Counted from the first letter of the stretch, positions 45,989 through 55,151 are shown. The stretch is DNA of 64,000 bases from Paenibacillus segetis (GCF_014639155.1 NZ_BMFT01000001.1:2356001-2420000); one strand, 5' to 3'. Notes: generated by a model from the sequence alone, not told the origin. A program made the numbers and translations.

Positions 45989-46070
45989 GCCGAACGCTAA
46001 CCTACTACTCTAATTTTTTACAGAGCCAACAATGTGATAAGTATAATGATTTCTCCGCAAGAAACTACAA

Positions 46071-46096
46071 AAGGTAACTTCAAATGAAGTTACCTT
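46071..46096. terminator. Terminator between the lipase and the GNAT/ABC operon
   Basis: AAGGTAACTTC and GAAGTTACCTT form a perfect 11-bp stem. The minus-strand tail TTTTGTAGTTTC favours termination of the operon at 46101-52342. Confidence 0.75.
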
Positions 46097-46100
46097 GGCA

Positions 46101-46526
46101 TTAAATGAAATCCATTTTTATTAATGCTTCAATATGTGAAGGATGATACATAGCCATTCCGGTTTTCATCCTTCTAAATCCTTGTTCTTCATACCAAGAA
46201 ATCGTATCTGGATGGGTATACAGCACGACATTACAGTTAGCGGTTTCTTCTAAAATCAATGAAATAATTTGTTTACCCAAGCCATGACGATGATAAGCTT
46301 CATCAACGGCAATGTTATAAATAGCTGCTTGTGAAATACCGTCAGATAAAGCTCTACCACAGCCAATCACTTTTTCTCCATCTACTATGAATACATTCAC
46401 AGCACTATTCTCGAAAGCGAACTTCGTTTCAGCTGGTGTAAAATCCGTTAATCCAAAGCCATTCAATAGATCGGTTACTTGTGTCCAATCAATATTGTTT
46501 CGATTTTTTTGAAATATGTATGCCAT
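46101..46526 (-). CDS. GNAT family N-acetyltransferase (last gene of the GST/ABC operon)
   Basis: This 141-residue protein is a GNAT domain of the YjdJ/ElaA-like short type with acetyl-CoA loop EAYHRHGLGKQII and WYEEQGF near the end. It follows the amino acid ABC ATPase by 13 bases. Together with a second GNAT at the front of the operon it suggests acetylation of an imported amino acid or conjugate. Confidence 0.88.
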   Translation of the reverse strand: MAYIFQKNRNNIDWTQVTDLLNGFGLTDFTPAETKFAFENSAVNVFIVDGEKVIGCGRALSDGISQAAIYNIAVDEAYHRHGLGKQIISLILEETANCNVVLYTHPDTISWYEEQGFRRMKTGMAMYHPSHIEALIKMDFI

Positions 46527-46539
46527 ATGGATCCCTCAT

Positions 46540-47298
46540 TTAGATCGCAAATTCTGGTTCTTGATCACGATAATAATTAGCAAGAAATTGCTTGGTTCTT
46601 TCTGATTTCGGATGTGAAAATACTTCTTGCGGCGTTCCGTCTTCTACAATTCTACCTTGATCAAGAAATATAACTCTTGTGGCGACCTTACGAACAAAAT
46701 TCATTTCGTGTGAAACTAGCAACATCGTATTTCCTTCTTCCGCCGTCTTCTTAATCGTGTCCAATACTTCGCCGACAAGCTCGGGGTCTAGTGCAGAGGT
46801 TGGTTCATCAAAGAGCAATATCTTGGGTTGCATGGCCAAAGCCCGAGCGATCGCTACACGTTGTTGTTGCCCACCAGATAACTGCTTGGGGTAATGATTC
46901 ACCCTATCGGATAATCCCACTTTCGCAAGTTGTAAGTGAGCAATTTTCCGAGCTTCCTCCTTAGGTAATTTCTTCACTACAATTAATCCTTCCATCACAT
47001 TTTCAAGCGCGGTCTTTTGACGGAACAGATTAAATTGTTGAAATACCATAGCCGTACTTTTTCTTAGCTCGATTACCTCTTTTTTCGTTTTCTTTGCTGT
47101 ATTAACTATAAGCTCATCTATTCGAATCGTTCCTGCGTCTGGTACTTCGAGAAGATTAATGGCTCTTAATAATGTGGATTTCCCTGCACCTGACGAACCT
47201 ATTACCGCAACAACATCGCCTCTTTTTATCGTCAAGTCTATATGGTCTAAGACCATATTATGATGGAATGATTTCGTTAATCCACTGATCTCAATCAA
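46540..47298 (-). CDS. Polar amino acid ABC importer ATPase (GlnQ/TcyN-like)
   Basis: This roughly 252-residue ATPase has Walker A GSSGAGKST, signature LSGGQQQRVAIARA and Walker B ILLFDEPTSALD, the pattern of polar amino acid importers. A TTG at 47298 with AAAGGAG at 9 bases fits the usual family start; the ATG at 47307 touches that ribosome site. It overlaps the permease gene end. Confidence 0.92.
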   Translation of the reverse strand: MIEISGLTKSFHHNMVLDHIDLTIKRGDVVAVIGSSGAGKSTLLRAINLLEVPDAGTIRIDELIVNTAKKTKKEVIELRKSTAMVFQQFNLFRQKTALENVMEGLIVVKKLPKEEARKIAHLQLAKVGLSDRVNHYPKQLSGGQQQRVAIARALAMQPKILLFDEPTSALDPELVGEVLDTIKKTAEEGNTMLLVSHEMNFVRKVATRVIFLDQGRIVEDGTPQEVFSHPKSERTKQFLANYYRDQEPEFAI

Positions 47299-48031
47299 GG
47301 ATGACATCTCCTTTTCTCTTTCTCAGGCTTTTAAAATCAATATCTAGTCGTCTTTCAAGCAGAGCAATCGCACGTTCAATCAATATCGTCATACCCCAAT
47401 AAATTAAGGCCAAGGAACAGTAGGACTCGAAAAATCGAAGATTATTCCCGGCTAATATTCTAGATTGTGCCGTGATCTCAACTACAGAACATACAAAGGC
47501 GAGAGAGGTTCCCTTCATTAGACCAATCAGTGCATTCCCTAGCGTGGGTAGCGCAACAATAAAAGCTTCTGGAAGAATAATTCGTTTTAAGACTTGCCCA
47601 TATGTCATGCCTAACGAATGTGCTGCCTCAATCTGTCCTTTATCAACTGATAGTAAGGCAGCCCGAATAATTTCAGAGCTATACGCTGCTTCATTCAGCG
47701 ATAAGGCAAGCAATACATAAAATATAGAAGGAATAGAATTCACGTTATAACCTGTGTCATGATAAAAATTATAATATTTCAAAATTAATGGAATACCGGC
47801 ATAAGTTAAGTACAATTGCACTAGAATCGGGGTTCCTCTTATAAAAGAAATAAAGACCACACTCAGTTGATAGAGAACGGGTATCTTTTTTATTTTGATA
47901 AGAGCTAGTAGGAGTCCTAAGAGGAGTCCTACTAGCATGGATATAGCTGTTAATTCAATTGTAACAGGCAGGTATTTAAGAAGTTTGGGGATCAGTGTAA
48001 ACACTAATTCAATATCAAATATGTTTGGCAT
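47291..48031 (-). CDS. Polar amino acid ABC importer permease (TcyL/M-like)
   Basis: This 246-residue protein has about five helices, SFIRGTPILVQLYL and the EAA-type loop EAAHSLGMTYGQVLKRIILP, both diagnostic of polar amino acid ABC permeases. It stands between the binding-protein and ATPase genes. The closest operon types import cystine or S-substituted cysteine. Confidence 0.93.
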   Translation of the reverse strand: MPNIFDIELVFTLIPKLLKYLPVTIELTAISMLVGLLLGLLLALIKIKKIPVLYQLSVVFISFIRGTPILVQLYLTYAGIPLILKYYNFYHDTGYNVNSIPSIFYVLLALSLNEAAYSSEIIRAALLSVDKGQIEAAHSLGMTYGQVLKRIILPEAFIVALPTLGNALIGLMKGTSLAFVCSVVEITAQSRILAGNNLRFFESYCSLALIYWGMTILIERAIALLERRLDIDFKSLRKRKGDVILD

Positions 48032-48043
48032 AGATTACATCCC

Positions 48044-48907
48044 CTATTGAATTTCCGGCGCAAAGTCACCATTCAGGTATTTTTCACTTAACTTTGAGAT
48101 GGTTCCGTCTTCGATCAATTCTTTAATACGTTGATTAACATCTTTCGTTAACTGTTCACTATTCTTTCCTTTACTAAGAATTAGGTAACTGTAAGGTACC
48201 CCAATTCGATCCGAATCTTCTTGAGACAGGGGAATGGCTTTTAGCTTCAAACCATATTCTTTGATATACAATTGCAGCATTGCTGCATCAATTAAGTTAA
48301 AATCATCTGCACCACTTTCAACATTTTGCAAAACCGTAGCAAGCTCAGCTTCAGAATAATTTAGAACTACCGGTTTTTTAGCAAATTGCTTATTATAATT
48401 TTCCAAAGCCACGGTGTAATTCACGCTAGGACTTACTGAAGTCTTCTTCCCTTCCAAATCGGCAAAGGTTTTGATATCATCTCGGCCTTCAGCAACAGCA
48501 ATCACGAACTGATTTTTAAATATCGGGTCGGAATAGATATATTTTTCTTTTCTCTCAGCGTTGCTAGCAAAATTGTTTGCGCCAATCTGATAACGATCTG
48601 AATCTAGTCCAGCAAATATCGATGGGAACTCTGTTTTTTCAATGTTAATCTTGTATTGGGGTAAGCCTTCGAAAATAGCCTTCACGACCTGAATGTCATA
48701 ACCATCGATCTCATTACTATCATTTACATACGAGAATGGTTTTGGAGCACCACCCGTAGCAATATTAATCGTTGTTGTTTCCGTTTTTGCAGCATCAGCA
48801 CTGGCACTGGCATTTTTATCAGATGAATTGCCATTTCCGCAAGCTACAACCCCGACGAACAACACAATTGCCGCGATACTTAACCCTAGTTTTCTCCACG
48901 TATTCAT
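48044..48907 (-). CDS. Amino acid-binding lipoprotein of the ABC importer
   Basis: This roughly 287-residue lipoprotein has a signal sequence with lipobox (GVVACG) and a family 3 solute-binding domain (PFSYVNDSNEIDGYDIQVVK, then an IFAGLDSDRYQI-like segment). The ATG at 48907 has AGGGGGA at 8 bases. It binds the substrate for the permease and ATPase encoded downstream; cystine-like or S-conjugated amino acids are likely from operon context, which is inference. Confidence 0.92.
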   Translation of the reverse strand: MNTWRKLGLSIAAIVLFVGVVACGNGNSSDKNASASADAAKTETTTINIATGGAPKPFSYVNDSNEIDGYDIQVVKAIFEGLPQYKINIEKTEFPSIFAGLDSDRYQIGANNFASNAERKEKYIYSDPIFKNQFVIAVAEGRDDIKTFADLEGKKTSVSPSVNYTVALENYNKQFAKKPVVLNYSEAELATVLQNVESGADDFNLIDAAMLQLYIKEYGLKLKAIPLSQEDSDRIGVPYSYLILSKGKNSEQLTKDVNQRIKELIEDGTISKLSEKYLNGDFAPEIQ

Positions 48908-48919
48908 CTTCATTTCCCC

Positions 48920-49930
48920 CTATGTTCTACTCTTGAATTTATTCTCTGGGTCTGAACTTTTTTCTTGTCTATTTTGAGGTTCTGACCATAATCCATCAAA
49001 ATCAATCTCATTCCAAAAACGTGTATTGTAATCAATAAAGATGGTTTCTTTATTCCCATTTGATTTAGCCAAATCCCGTAGATACGTGTTGTTCTTAAAT
49101 GCTGGAACCTGATATAAATCACGCGCATAACCCCAAATGTTGTTAAAATCAATAATACGATTACGGATCGGACCCAAATTTTTGAAATAATATGTATCAA
49201 AGCGAGCTAGAGTTACAAATAAACGGACATCGGAATCTGTGACATAGTCCCCAAACAAAAATCGATTGGTTTCTAATCTTTCCTCAATAGAATCAAACGC
49301 TGCATACAGGTGATTGAACGCATCATTATATGCTTCTAAAGATTGGGCGAACATGGCCTTATAAACACCGTTATTGACGTGATCAAATAAGAAATCATTG
49401 TACTTATCAATTTCTTCTCTTAATTCCACCGGATATAAATCAGGTGCTCCTTCTTTATGAAATGGTGCAAATTCATTCTCTAAATAATTAGTCAACCAGA
49501 CGTAATCGTTATTCACTACTTTCTTAGTCGTAATGTCAACCACTGCCGGTACGGTTGGTCTTCCTTTAAAATCAGGATCACCATTTGCGTAAAGTTCGCT
49601 TAGAAATTGCACACCTAATACTGGATCCGTATTATTCTCATCATTGACAAATTCCCATCCGAGATTTAGTTCATGCTTCCCGTGTCCTACTAGATTAATG
49701 CTGATTACATCTTCTAAGCCTAATAATTCTCTCACGATTGAGGCACGATTAGACCAATGGCATCCCTTCGCCCAAATTAACCGGTAACGACCTGCTTCCA
49801 CAGGCAAGTTACCTTCTCCCTCTCCAAAGGGTGTATCAAAGCGATTCTTTTGCCGAATAAAGTATCCTTTTTCGTCGATTTCATGTTCTGTCTCTTTAGG
49901 TCTAACACGTACATTTGCACTTTGTGTCAT
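48920..49930 (-). CDS. Glutathionyl-hydroquinone reductase-like GST, divergent third copy
   Basis: This 336-residue protein is the third of three tandem GST-family paralogues of the YqjG/Xi-class type (thioredoxin-like N-terminal half, helical C-terminal half). The active-site motif CPWAHR of its neighbours reads CHWSNR (Cys57) here. Cys is kept but Pro, Ala and His are not, so specificity or activity may differ. It sits between its paralogue and the amino acid binding-protein gene. Firmicutes mostly lack glutathione, so the thiol cofactor is an open question. Confidence 0.9.
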   Translation of the reverse strand: MTQSANVRVRPKETEHEIDEKGYFIRQKNRFDTPFGEGEGNLPVEAGRYRLIWAKGCHWSNRASIVRELLGLEDVISINLVGHGKHELNLGWEFVNDENNTDPVLGVQFLSELYANGDPDFKGRPTVPAVVDITTKKVVNNDYVWLTNYLENEFAPFHKEGAPDLYPVELREEIDKYNDFLFDHVNNGVYKAMFAQSLEAYNDAFNHLYAAFDSIEERLETNRFLFGDYVTDSDVRLFVTLARFDTYYFKNLGPIRNRIIDFNNIWGYARDLYQVPAFKNNTYLRDLAKSNGNKETIFIDYNTRFWNEIDFDGLWSEPQNRQEKSSDPENKFKSRT

Positions 49931-50896
49931 TTACTTCTCCTCCTTAAATTTTAGTACTCTACCATGTTCCGTAAGCCACCCAGTTAAATCTGGACCTTTG
50001 GGTAAAATTTTCGAAAACGTACGGTTGGGATCATTCGTAATGGATAGATGATAATGCGCTTTAATCGCTGCAAAATCAGTTGTATCCCCAAAGCCTGGTG
50101 TTTGATATAAGTCTCTGGCATAACCCCATAAATTCGGAAAATCCACCAGCCGATTGCGATTGACTCTGAACGCTGTATTGTAGGCAATATCAAAGCGAGC
50201 AAGTGTCACATACAAACGAACGTCCGCATCCGTTAATTGACTGCCAAATAAATAACGCTGCGTAGCTAATCGTTCCTCTATCTCATCAAGTAATTGAAAG
50301 ACTCCATCATAGGCTTGCTCATATGCCTCTTGAGAGCGGGCAAATCCTGCCTTATATACACCATTATTAATACCGTGAAAAATCCGCTCATTTAGCTCAC
50401 GAATGTCTTGTTGTAATTCATCTGGAAATAAATCTGGTGCTCCCTCTTTGTGCAGCTCTTTCCAAGCTGTTGCCAAATAGTAGGTCAATTCGTGATAGTC
50501 ATTATTGACTACGGTTTGTGTTGTAATATCAACGACAGCTGGTACAGTGGGCCTGCCTGCATATTCAGGTTCCGTATTGAAATAAACCTCACTGATATAA
50601 TGAATACCTAATATCGGGTCCACGTTCTTGTCATCTAGTGTAAATGCCCAGTCCACTCGATCAATTTTCGGTCGTAGCGGATCCGCCGTCCCAACACTTA
50701 TCACTTCTTCTAACCCAAGCAATTTTCTTACAATAATAGAACGATGCGCCCATGGACATACAGGTGACCATAATATTCGATATCGATTTGCTTCGACTGG
50801 CAGCTCTGCTTCGTTCTGTCCAAATGGAGTAGTAAAACGATTTTCCTGCCGTTTGAAGGCACCTGTTGTTTCGATTTCAGCAAGTTTTTCTGTCAT
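49931..50896 (-). CDS. Glutathionyl-hydroquinone reductase-like GST, second copy
   Basis: This 321-residue Xi-class GST homologue has the catalytic Cys47 in CPWAHR, PTVPAVVDITT in the thioredoxin-like half, and RYLFGSQLTDADVRLYVTL in the helical half. Xi-class enzymes remove glutathione from glutathionyl-hydroquinones by a Cys mechanism. It ends one base before the next paralogue starts, so translation is coupled. Confidence 0.92.
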   Translation of the reverse strand: MTEKLAEIETTGAFKRQENRFTTPFGQNEAELPVEANRYRILWSPVCPWAHRSIIVRKLLGLEEVISVGTADPLRPKIDRVDWAFTLDDKNVDPILGIHYISEVYFNTEPEYAGRPTVPAVVDITTQTVVNNDYHELTYYLATAWKELHKEGAPDLFPDELQQDIRELNERIFHGINNGVYKAGFARSQEAYEQAYDGVFQLLDEIEERLATQRYLFGSQLTDADVRLYVTLARFDIAYNTAFRVNRNRLVDFPNLWGYARDLYQTPGFGDTTDFAAIKAHYHLSITNDPNRTFSKILPKGPDLTGWLTEHGRVLKFKEEK

Positions 50897-50913
50897 CTGC
50901 GCATCCCTCCTCT

Positions 50914-51888
50914 TTAAAATCTATTTCTATCATGAGGTTCATTCCAAATAGATATATCAGGACCCTTAGCTAAAATTTGATATGGATTTTCCGCATGATT
51001 TCCTAAGTGATAACCTCTCTTTATGGAATCAAAATCTGTTGTATCTCCGAAACCTGGTGTCTGATATAAATCCTTTGCATAGTTCCAAATATTAGGGAAG
51101 TCAACGATTCGATTACGATTCGTTCTGAACACGGAATAGTAAGCCACATCAAAACGTACTAGTGTCACATAGAAACGAACATCTGCATCTGTGATTTTAT
51201 CGCCAAATAAATATCTTCTAGATGAAAGTCTTTCTTCTAATTGATCTAATCTAGCAAATAACACATCATACGCTTGTTCATAGGCTTCTTGCGAATGAGC
51301 AAATCCGGCTTTGTACACGCCATTGTTCACTTCATGGAATAAGGTATCATTAAATTCATCAATATCAGCTCTTAAGTCCAGCGGATATAAATCAGGTGCA
51401 TTTTCTTTATGAAATGGCTTAAAGGCTGTTTCAAAATAATTAGTTAATCTGAAGTAATCATTATTAACTACCTTTCTCGTAGTTACATCCACTACAGTCG
51501 GTACGGTTGCTCTTCCATGGTATGTGGGATCTGTCTCTGCATAAATTTCAGGTAAATAACGAATACCCAGTATAGGATCAACGCCACCTTCGTCTAACGA
51601 AAATTCCCAACCATTTTCAGTCCGAACAGGACTCGTGGTGCCAAGGCTAATCACATCTTGTAATCCCAACAATTCACGGACAATCACTGCACGATGTGCC
51701 CAAGGACAAATTCTTGCCCACAGTAAGCGATAGCGTCCTGCTTCAACCGATAGCTCTTCAGGTCCATCACCGAAAGGAGTCGTAAAGCGATTTTTCTGGC
51801 GATTAAAAGCACCTTCCTTTGTAATTTCATTAACATCTTCGTGATTAACGATTTGCGTATCCAAGATCGTATTATTTTCCTTTGTCAT
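50914..51888 (-). CDS. Glutathionyl-hydroquinone reductase-like GST, first copy
   Basis: This 324-residue Xi-class GST homologue has the catalytic Cys61 in CPWAHR and the family segments PTVVDVTT and RYLFGDKITDADVRFYVTL. It is the first of three tandem paralogues and follows a GNAT gene by 16 bases. It probably reduces or deconjugates a thiol-conjugated quinone or similar compound; the physiological substrate is unknown. Confidence 0.92.
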   Translation of the reverse strand: MTKENNTILDTQIVNHEDVNEITKEGAFNRQKNRFTTPFGDGPEELSVEAGRYRLLWARICPWAHRAVIVRELLGLQDVISLGTTSPVRTENGWEFSLDEGGVDPILGIRYLPEIYAETDPTYHGRATVPTVVDVTTRKVVNNDYFRLTNYFETAFKPFHKENAPDLYPLDLRADIDEFNDTLFHEVNNGVYKAGFAHSQEAYEQAYDVLFARLDQLEERLSSRRYLFGDKITDADVRFYVTLVRFDVAYYSVFRTNRNRIVDFPNIWNYAKDLYQTPGFGDTTDFDSIKRGYHLGNHAENPYQILAKGPDISIWNEPHDRNRF

Positions 51889-51904
51889 AATTACCTACCT
51901 CTTT

Positions 51905-52342
51905 TCAGTTGATTTCTTTTTCTGTATAAACAATGGGAATTGTGGATTCAATTTTTATTTCCGGTTTCGCGATATACCCTAAGCTTTCATAAAAGCCTAC
52001 CGCTTGTTGTTGACTCGTAATTACAATCTTAGGATGACGACCAATTTCTGTTATCCACTTCTCGGCTGCCTCAATTACGATTCGTCCATATCCCTTATTC
52101 TGTAATTCCGGAATGACCCCTACCCTTTCAATCTTGGCGTACTCTTGGTGCTCTAAATTAATGCGTGCAGTTGCAACAGCGGTTTTATTGTCTTCTAGTA
52201 ATATGTAATTGTATTTTTGACCATAAACTTCATCAAATTCTAATTCTTTTGGAATTCCCTGTCCGTTAACGAATGTTTTGTTCCTTACTTCGTAGACATC
52301 GGCTAATTGCCAAACCGAATCAACCCTGTAGACTTCCGTCAT
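51905..52342 (-). CDS. GNAT family N-acetyltransferase (first gene of the GST/ABC operon)
   Basis: This 145-residue acetyltransferase has acetyl-CoA loop PELQNKGYGRIVI and AVGFYESLGY. It begins an operon with three GST-like proteins and a polar amino acid importer. In Bacillus, GNATs at the head of such operons (ytmI/yxeL types) N-acetylate S-substituted cysteines, so a similar role is plausible. GGGGGT precedes the ATG. Confidence 0.88.
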   Translation of the reverse strand: MTEVYRVDSVWQLADVYEVRNKTFVNGQGIPKELEFDEVYGQKYNYILLEDNKTAVATARINLEHQEYAKIERVGVIPELQNKGYGRIVIEAAEKWITEIGRHPKIVITSQQQAVGFYESLGYIAKPEIKIESTIPIVYTEKEIN

Positions 52343-52470
52343 TCATACTACCCCCTAAAATAAAACTTCTCCGGTTTATTCAATGATTTGTACATCTTAT
52401 ATAACCTATTTAGTTCATCGAAATTATATTACTATAATTCCTACCTGTAAACTCGGTAATGTTTTTTTCC

Positions 52471-52499
52471 ATATTATATGTATTGCTTTCTATTGTCAA
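52471..52499 (-). promoter_or_regulatory. SigA promoter of the GNAT/GST/ABC operon
   Basis: On the minus strand TTGACA (52494-52499) and TAATAT (52471-52476) are 17 bases apart. The leader to the first start is about 120 bases and AT-rich, with room for a regulator site. Confidence 0.7.
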
Positions 52500-52522
52500 T
52501 ACACAATTTGGAAGAATAAATA

Positions 52523-52569
52523 AAAAAATAAGCTGCTTCCGGCACTTTACCAGAAACAGCTTATTTTTT
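52523..52569. terminator. Bidirectional terminator of the PH-domain gene
   Basis: AAAAAATAAGCTG and CAGCTTATTTTTT form a 13-bp stem between the PH-domain gene and the GST operon promoter. Confidence 0.8.
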
Positions 52570-52596
52570 ATTTACAAACAGAATTCAAGACTAGCA

Positions 52597-52971
52597 TTAA
52601 TCCGTTAAAATCGCGTTTGCGATTAGCCTGTCTAACCTGCGGATGTCCACTCCTTTTTGCAATTTCACTTTGATATGGCCCGCACGTGTCCACAATTCAA
52701 CCTCAGCATTAACATCAAGAAACTTCCCTGCGTTCTCAGTGGACCACATATTAATTGAAGAATACGGCAAGGAGTAAATCTCCACCTTTTTGCCTGTAAT
52801 CCCTTGTACATCTTTCACGATCAATCTTTTATTTGTAAAAATCGCGTTGTCTCGAATCGTTTTATAAGCAGCAACAGCTACTTCACCTGCCACTAACAAG
52901 TCACTAACATCTTGTGGGATAGGACACTCTGATACAAAAGTCCATTCTAACATAAATTGTAGTTCTGCCAT
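52597..52971 (-). CDS. Bacterial PH-domain protein
   Basis: This 124-residue protein is a single bacterial PH domain (bPH family, formerly DUF1696). The segment AIFTNKRLIVKDVQGITGKK, followed by SLPYSSINMW, is the family signature. The C-terminus ends in the usual amphipathic helix. There are no membrane segments. AGGAGG lies 8 bases before the ATG. Function of the family is unknown. Confidence 0.88.
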   Translation of the reverse strand: MAELQFMLEWTFVSECPIPQDVSDLLVAGEVAVAAYKTIRDNAIFTNKRLIVKDVQGITGKKVEIYSLPYSSINMWSTENAGKFLDVNAEVELWTRAGHIKVKLQKGVDIRRLDRLIANAILTD

Positions 52972-53073
52972 CTACTTAACCTCCTAATAATAGGTTTATT
53001 CAATAAGCTATCATTCGACAGCATCTCCCAATTTCCTTCTTATTCCATATCGCAAATGATCAACACATGAAAA

Positions 53074-53103
53074 AAAGACACTAACTTAGGGGTTAGTGTC
53101 TTT
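53074..53103. terminator. Terminator of the hybrid-cluster protein gene
   Basis: AAAGACACTAAC and GTTAGTGTCTTT form a perfect 12-bp stem, identical in both arms to the terminator at 37242-37271. A T run follows on the minus strand. Confidence 0.8.
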
Positions 53104-53126
53104 ACTAGTACCTTCTTATTCCTTCT

Positions 53127-54419
53127 CTACGACAACGCCAACATCGCGTTCATATCTTCCTCGGCAGTAGTAATCAACTTCAAGCCGAAGAGATCAACCA
53201 GCACATCCAGTACACCAGGCGAGATGAACTCGGGTGGCTTCGGCCCGATACGAATATCCTTAATACCAAGGCTAAACAATCCTAATAGGATAGCGACCGC
53301 TTTTTGCTCAAACCAAGACAATACGATGCTAACAGGTAAATCATTCACGGTACAGCCAAAAGCATCAGCCAATGCCAAAGCTATTTTCACAGTAGAACCG
53401 GAATTATTGCATTGTCCAAGGTCAATATAACGAGGGATACCCGTATCTCCCACGGTTCCATAGTCTATGTCATTAAAACGAAATTTCCCGCAAGAAGTGG
53501 TTAAGATAACCGTATCATTGGGTAGTGACGTCGCCAATTCACGATAGTAATTCCCACCAGCGCCTGGTGCGTCACAGCCTGCAATGACGAAAAAGCGGCG
53601 AATGTGACCGTCCTTGACGGCTTGAATAATTTCAGGGGCAAGGCCAATCACTGTTTCATGATGATATCCGGTCGTAAGTACCTGCTCAGATTCTACATCT
53701 GCCGAAGGTAGCGATAAAGCACGCTCAATTAGTGGAGTAAAATCGTCTCCAATGATCTTTGCAACACCTTCCAGCCCCGCAACTTCATAAGAGAAAAAGC
53801 GATCAGCATAGGTTCCTTTAATCGGCATAACGCAGTTCGTCGTCGCAAGAATTGCACCAGGGAACTGCTCGAACAATCTGCGCTGATCGTACCAGGCTTT
53901 CCCGATATTTCCTTTCAAATGCGAATATTTTCGGAGAGCCGGATAACCATGAGCAGGCAACATTTCCGAGTGGGTATAGATGTTAATACCCTTACCTTCT
54001 GTCTGCCGCAATAGTTCCTCGAGTGCATACAAATTATGTCCTGTTACTACAATACATTGTCCTTCAATTTTATTCTGACTGACGGTAGTCGGCTGAGGAA
54101 TGCCAAATCGTTCTGTATGCGCACGATCTAATAAGTCCATAACTCGTACTGCAGCATTTCCTACCTTCATCGCCATATCCAGATGTTCCTGTGTATTAAA
54201 GTTGGAGTTCGTCAAGGTCATATACAGGGCTTCATGGGTAATACGATCCACCTCTGGATCAGTATATCCCAGTCCTCTCGCATGTGTTGCATACGCTGCT
54301 ATTCCTTTTAATGCAAAAATCATTGTATCCTGCAAGCTCGCTATGGTCTCGTTTTTGCCACACACACCAACAACAGTGCACCCTCCATCAGGTGTCTGTT
54401 CACACTGATAACAGAACAT
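53127..54419 (-). CDS. hcp: Hydroxylamine reductase / hybrid-cluster protein, short form
   Basis: This 430-residue protein starts MFCYQCEQ and has the N-terminal cysteine pattern C-x2-C-x7-C-x5-C for a [4Fe-4S] cluster. Later cysteines (TTNCVMP, AGCDAPG, TTSCGKFRF, LGQCNN) bind the hybrid cluster. Typical class I enzymes have about 550 residues; the shorter length fits class III. The family reduces hydroxylamine and NO-derived species under low oxygen. The ATG at 54419 has GGAGG at 8 bases; an ATG five codons upstream does not. Confidence 0.92.
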   Translation of the reverse strand: MFCYQCEQTPDGGCTVVGVCGKNETIASLQDTMIFALKGIAAYATHARGLGYTDPEVDRITHEALYMTLTNSNFNTQEHLDMAMKVGNAAVRVMDLLDRAHTERFGIPQPTTVSQNKIEGQCIVVTGHNLYALEELLRQTEGKGINIYTHSEMLPAHGYPALRKYSHLKGNIGKAWYDQRRLFEQFPGAILATTNCVMPIKGTYADRFFSYEVAGLEGVAKIIGDDFTPLIERALSLPSADVESEQVLTTGYHHETVIGLAPEIIQAVKDGHIRRFFVIAGCDAPGAGGNYYRELATSLPNDTVILTTSCGKFRFNDIDYGTVGDTGIPRYIDLGQCNNSGSTVKIALALADAFGCTVNDLPVSIVLSWFEQKAVAILLGLFSLGIKDIRIGPKPPEFISPGVLDVLVDLFGLKLITTAEEDMNAMLALS

Positions 54420-54540
54420 ATCATTATCCTCCATATCTAGATAATTATAGGAACCTATTGTTGATCACAGCGTAACAGAGCTCCATGCCGCAAGGTGTGA
54501 TTGCACGCACATTTTTATAATAAATGATAACTCATGTCCA

Positions 54541-55131
54541 TTATCTTAACGACAAAACTACTTCTTCACTTGTCCGAATTTTACCGATTCGGGGAAAGAT
54601 AGTTTTACATACATAATCATGCTCTTCTTTAGTCCCCGCAGTCATAGCATCTTCCACAAAAATTTGATGATACCCCTGCTGGTAAGCTTCTCTTGCTGTC
54701 GTGTCTACACCGATAGAGGTAGAAATACCGCACAACACAATCGTATCAATTCCCCGGCGCCGTAACTGCAAATCAAGGTCAGTACCGAAGAATGCTCCCC
54801 ATTGCCGTTTGGTAATCTTGTGAGCATTCGGGGTATCAGCTATTTCAGGTACAAATGAATCCCAGCCTTCGGGTAATTGCATCGGGGCCATTTTTAAATC
54901 TGTTTCCGGCTTTAACATATCCTTTCCATCCAAAGATGAGACTCTTACAAGAACTACAAATGCACCTTTCTCCGTAAATGCATGTACCAATTTACTCGCA
55001 TTTTGAATAACCTGCGCACCTGTATAAGGGCCACTCTGACGACCATGAGCAATTCCATTCTGCAAGTCTATAACCACCAGTGCCGTTTTTGCAGCATTCA
55101 ATTCAACTTCTACTCCTTTTAAATCCTCCAT
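54541..55131 (-). CDS. Isochorismatase family cysteine hydrolase
   Basis: This 196-residue protein has the isochorismatase-like hydrolase fold. The catalytic Asp is in [12 protein letters not shown], Lys in the ITKRQWGAF segment and Cys in [13 protein letters not shown]. Family members hydrolyse amides such as nicotinamide or ureidoacrylate; the substrate here is not evident. The ATG at 55131 has GGGAGAG at suitable spacing, 20 bases after the MFS stop, so it is probably co-transcribed with that exporter. Confidence 0.9.
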   Translation of the reverse strand: MEDLKGVEVELNAAKTALVVIDLQNGIAHGRQSGPYTGAQVIQNASKLVHAFTEKGAFVVLVRVSSLDGKDMLKPETDLKMAPMQLPEGWDSFVPEIADTPNAHKITKRQWGAFFGTDLDLQLRRRGIDTIVLCGISTSIGVDTTAREAYQQGYHQIFVEDAMTAGTKEEHDYVCKTIFPRIGKIRTSEEVVLSLR

Positions 55132-55151
55132 CTTCTTCTCTCCCATTCTAT

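Noticed and set aside
54435-54540. Possible FNR/CRP-type site upstream of hcp
   Set aside because: TGTGATCAACA on the minus strand has only one half-site; no TCACA partner lies at the right distance.
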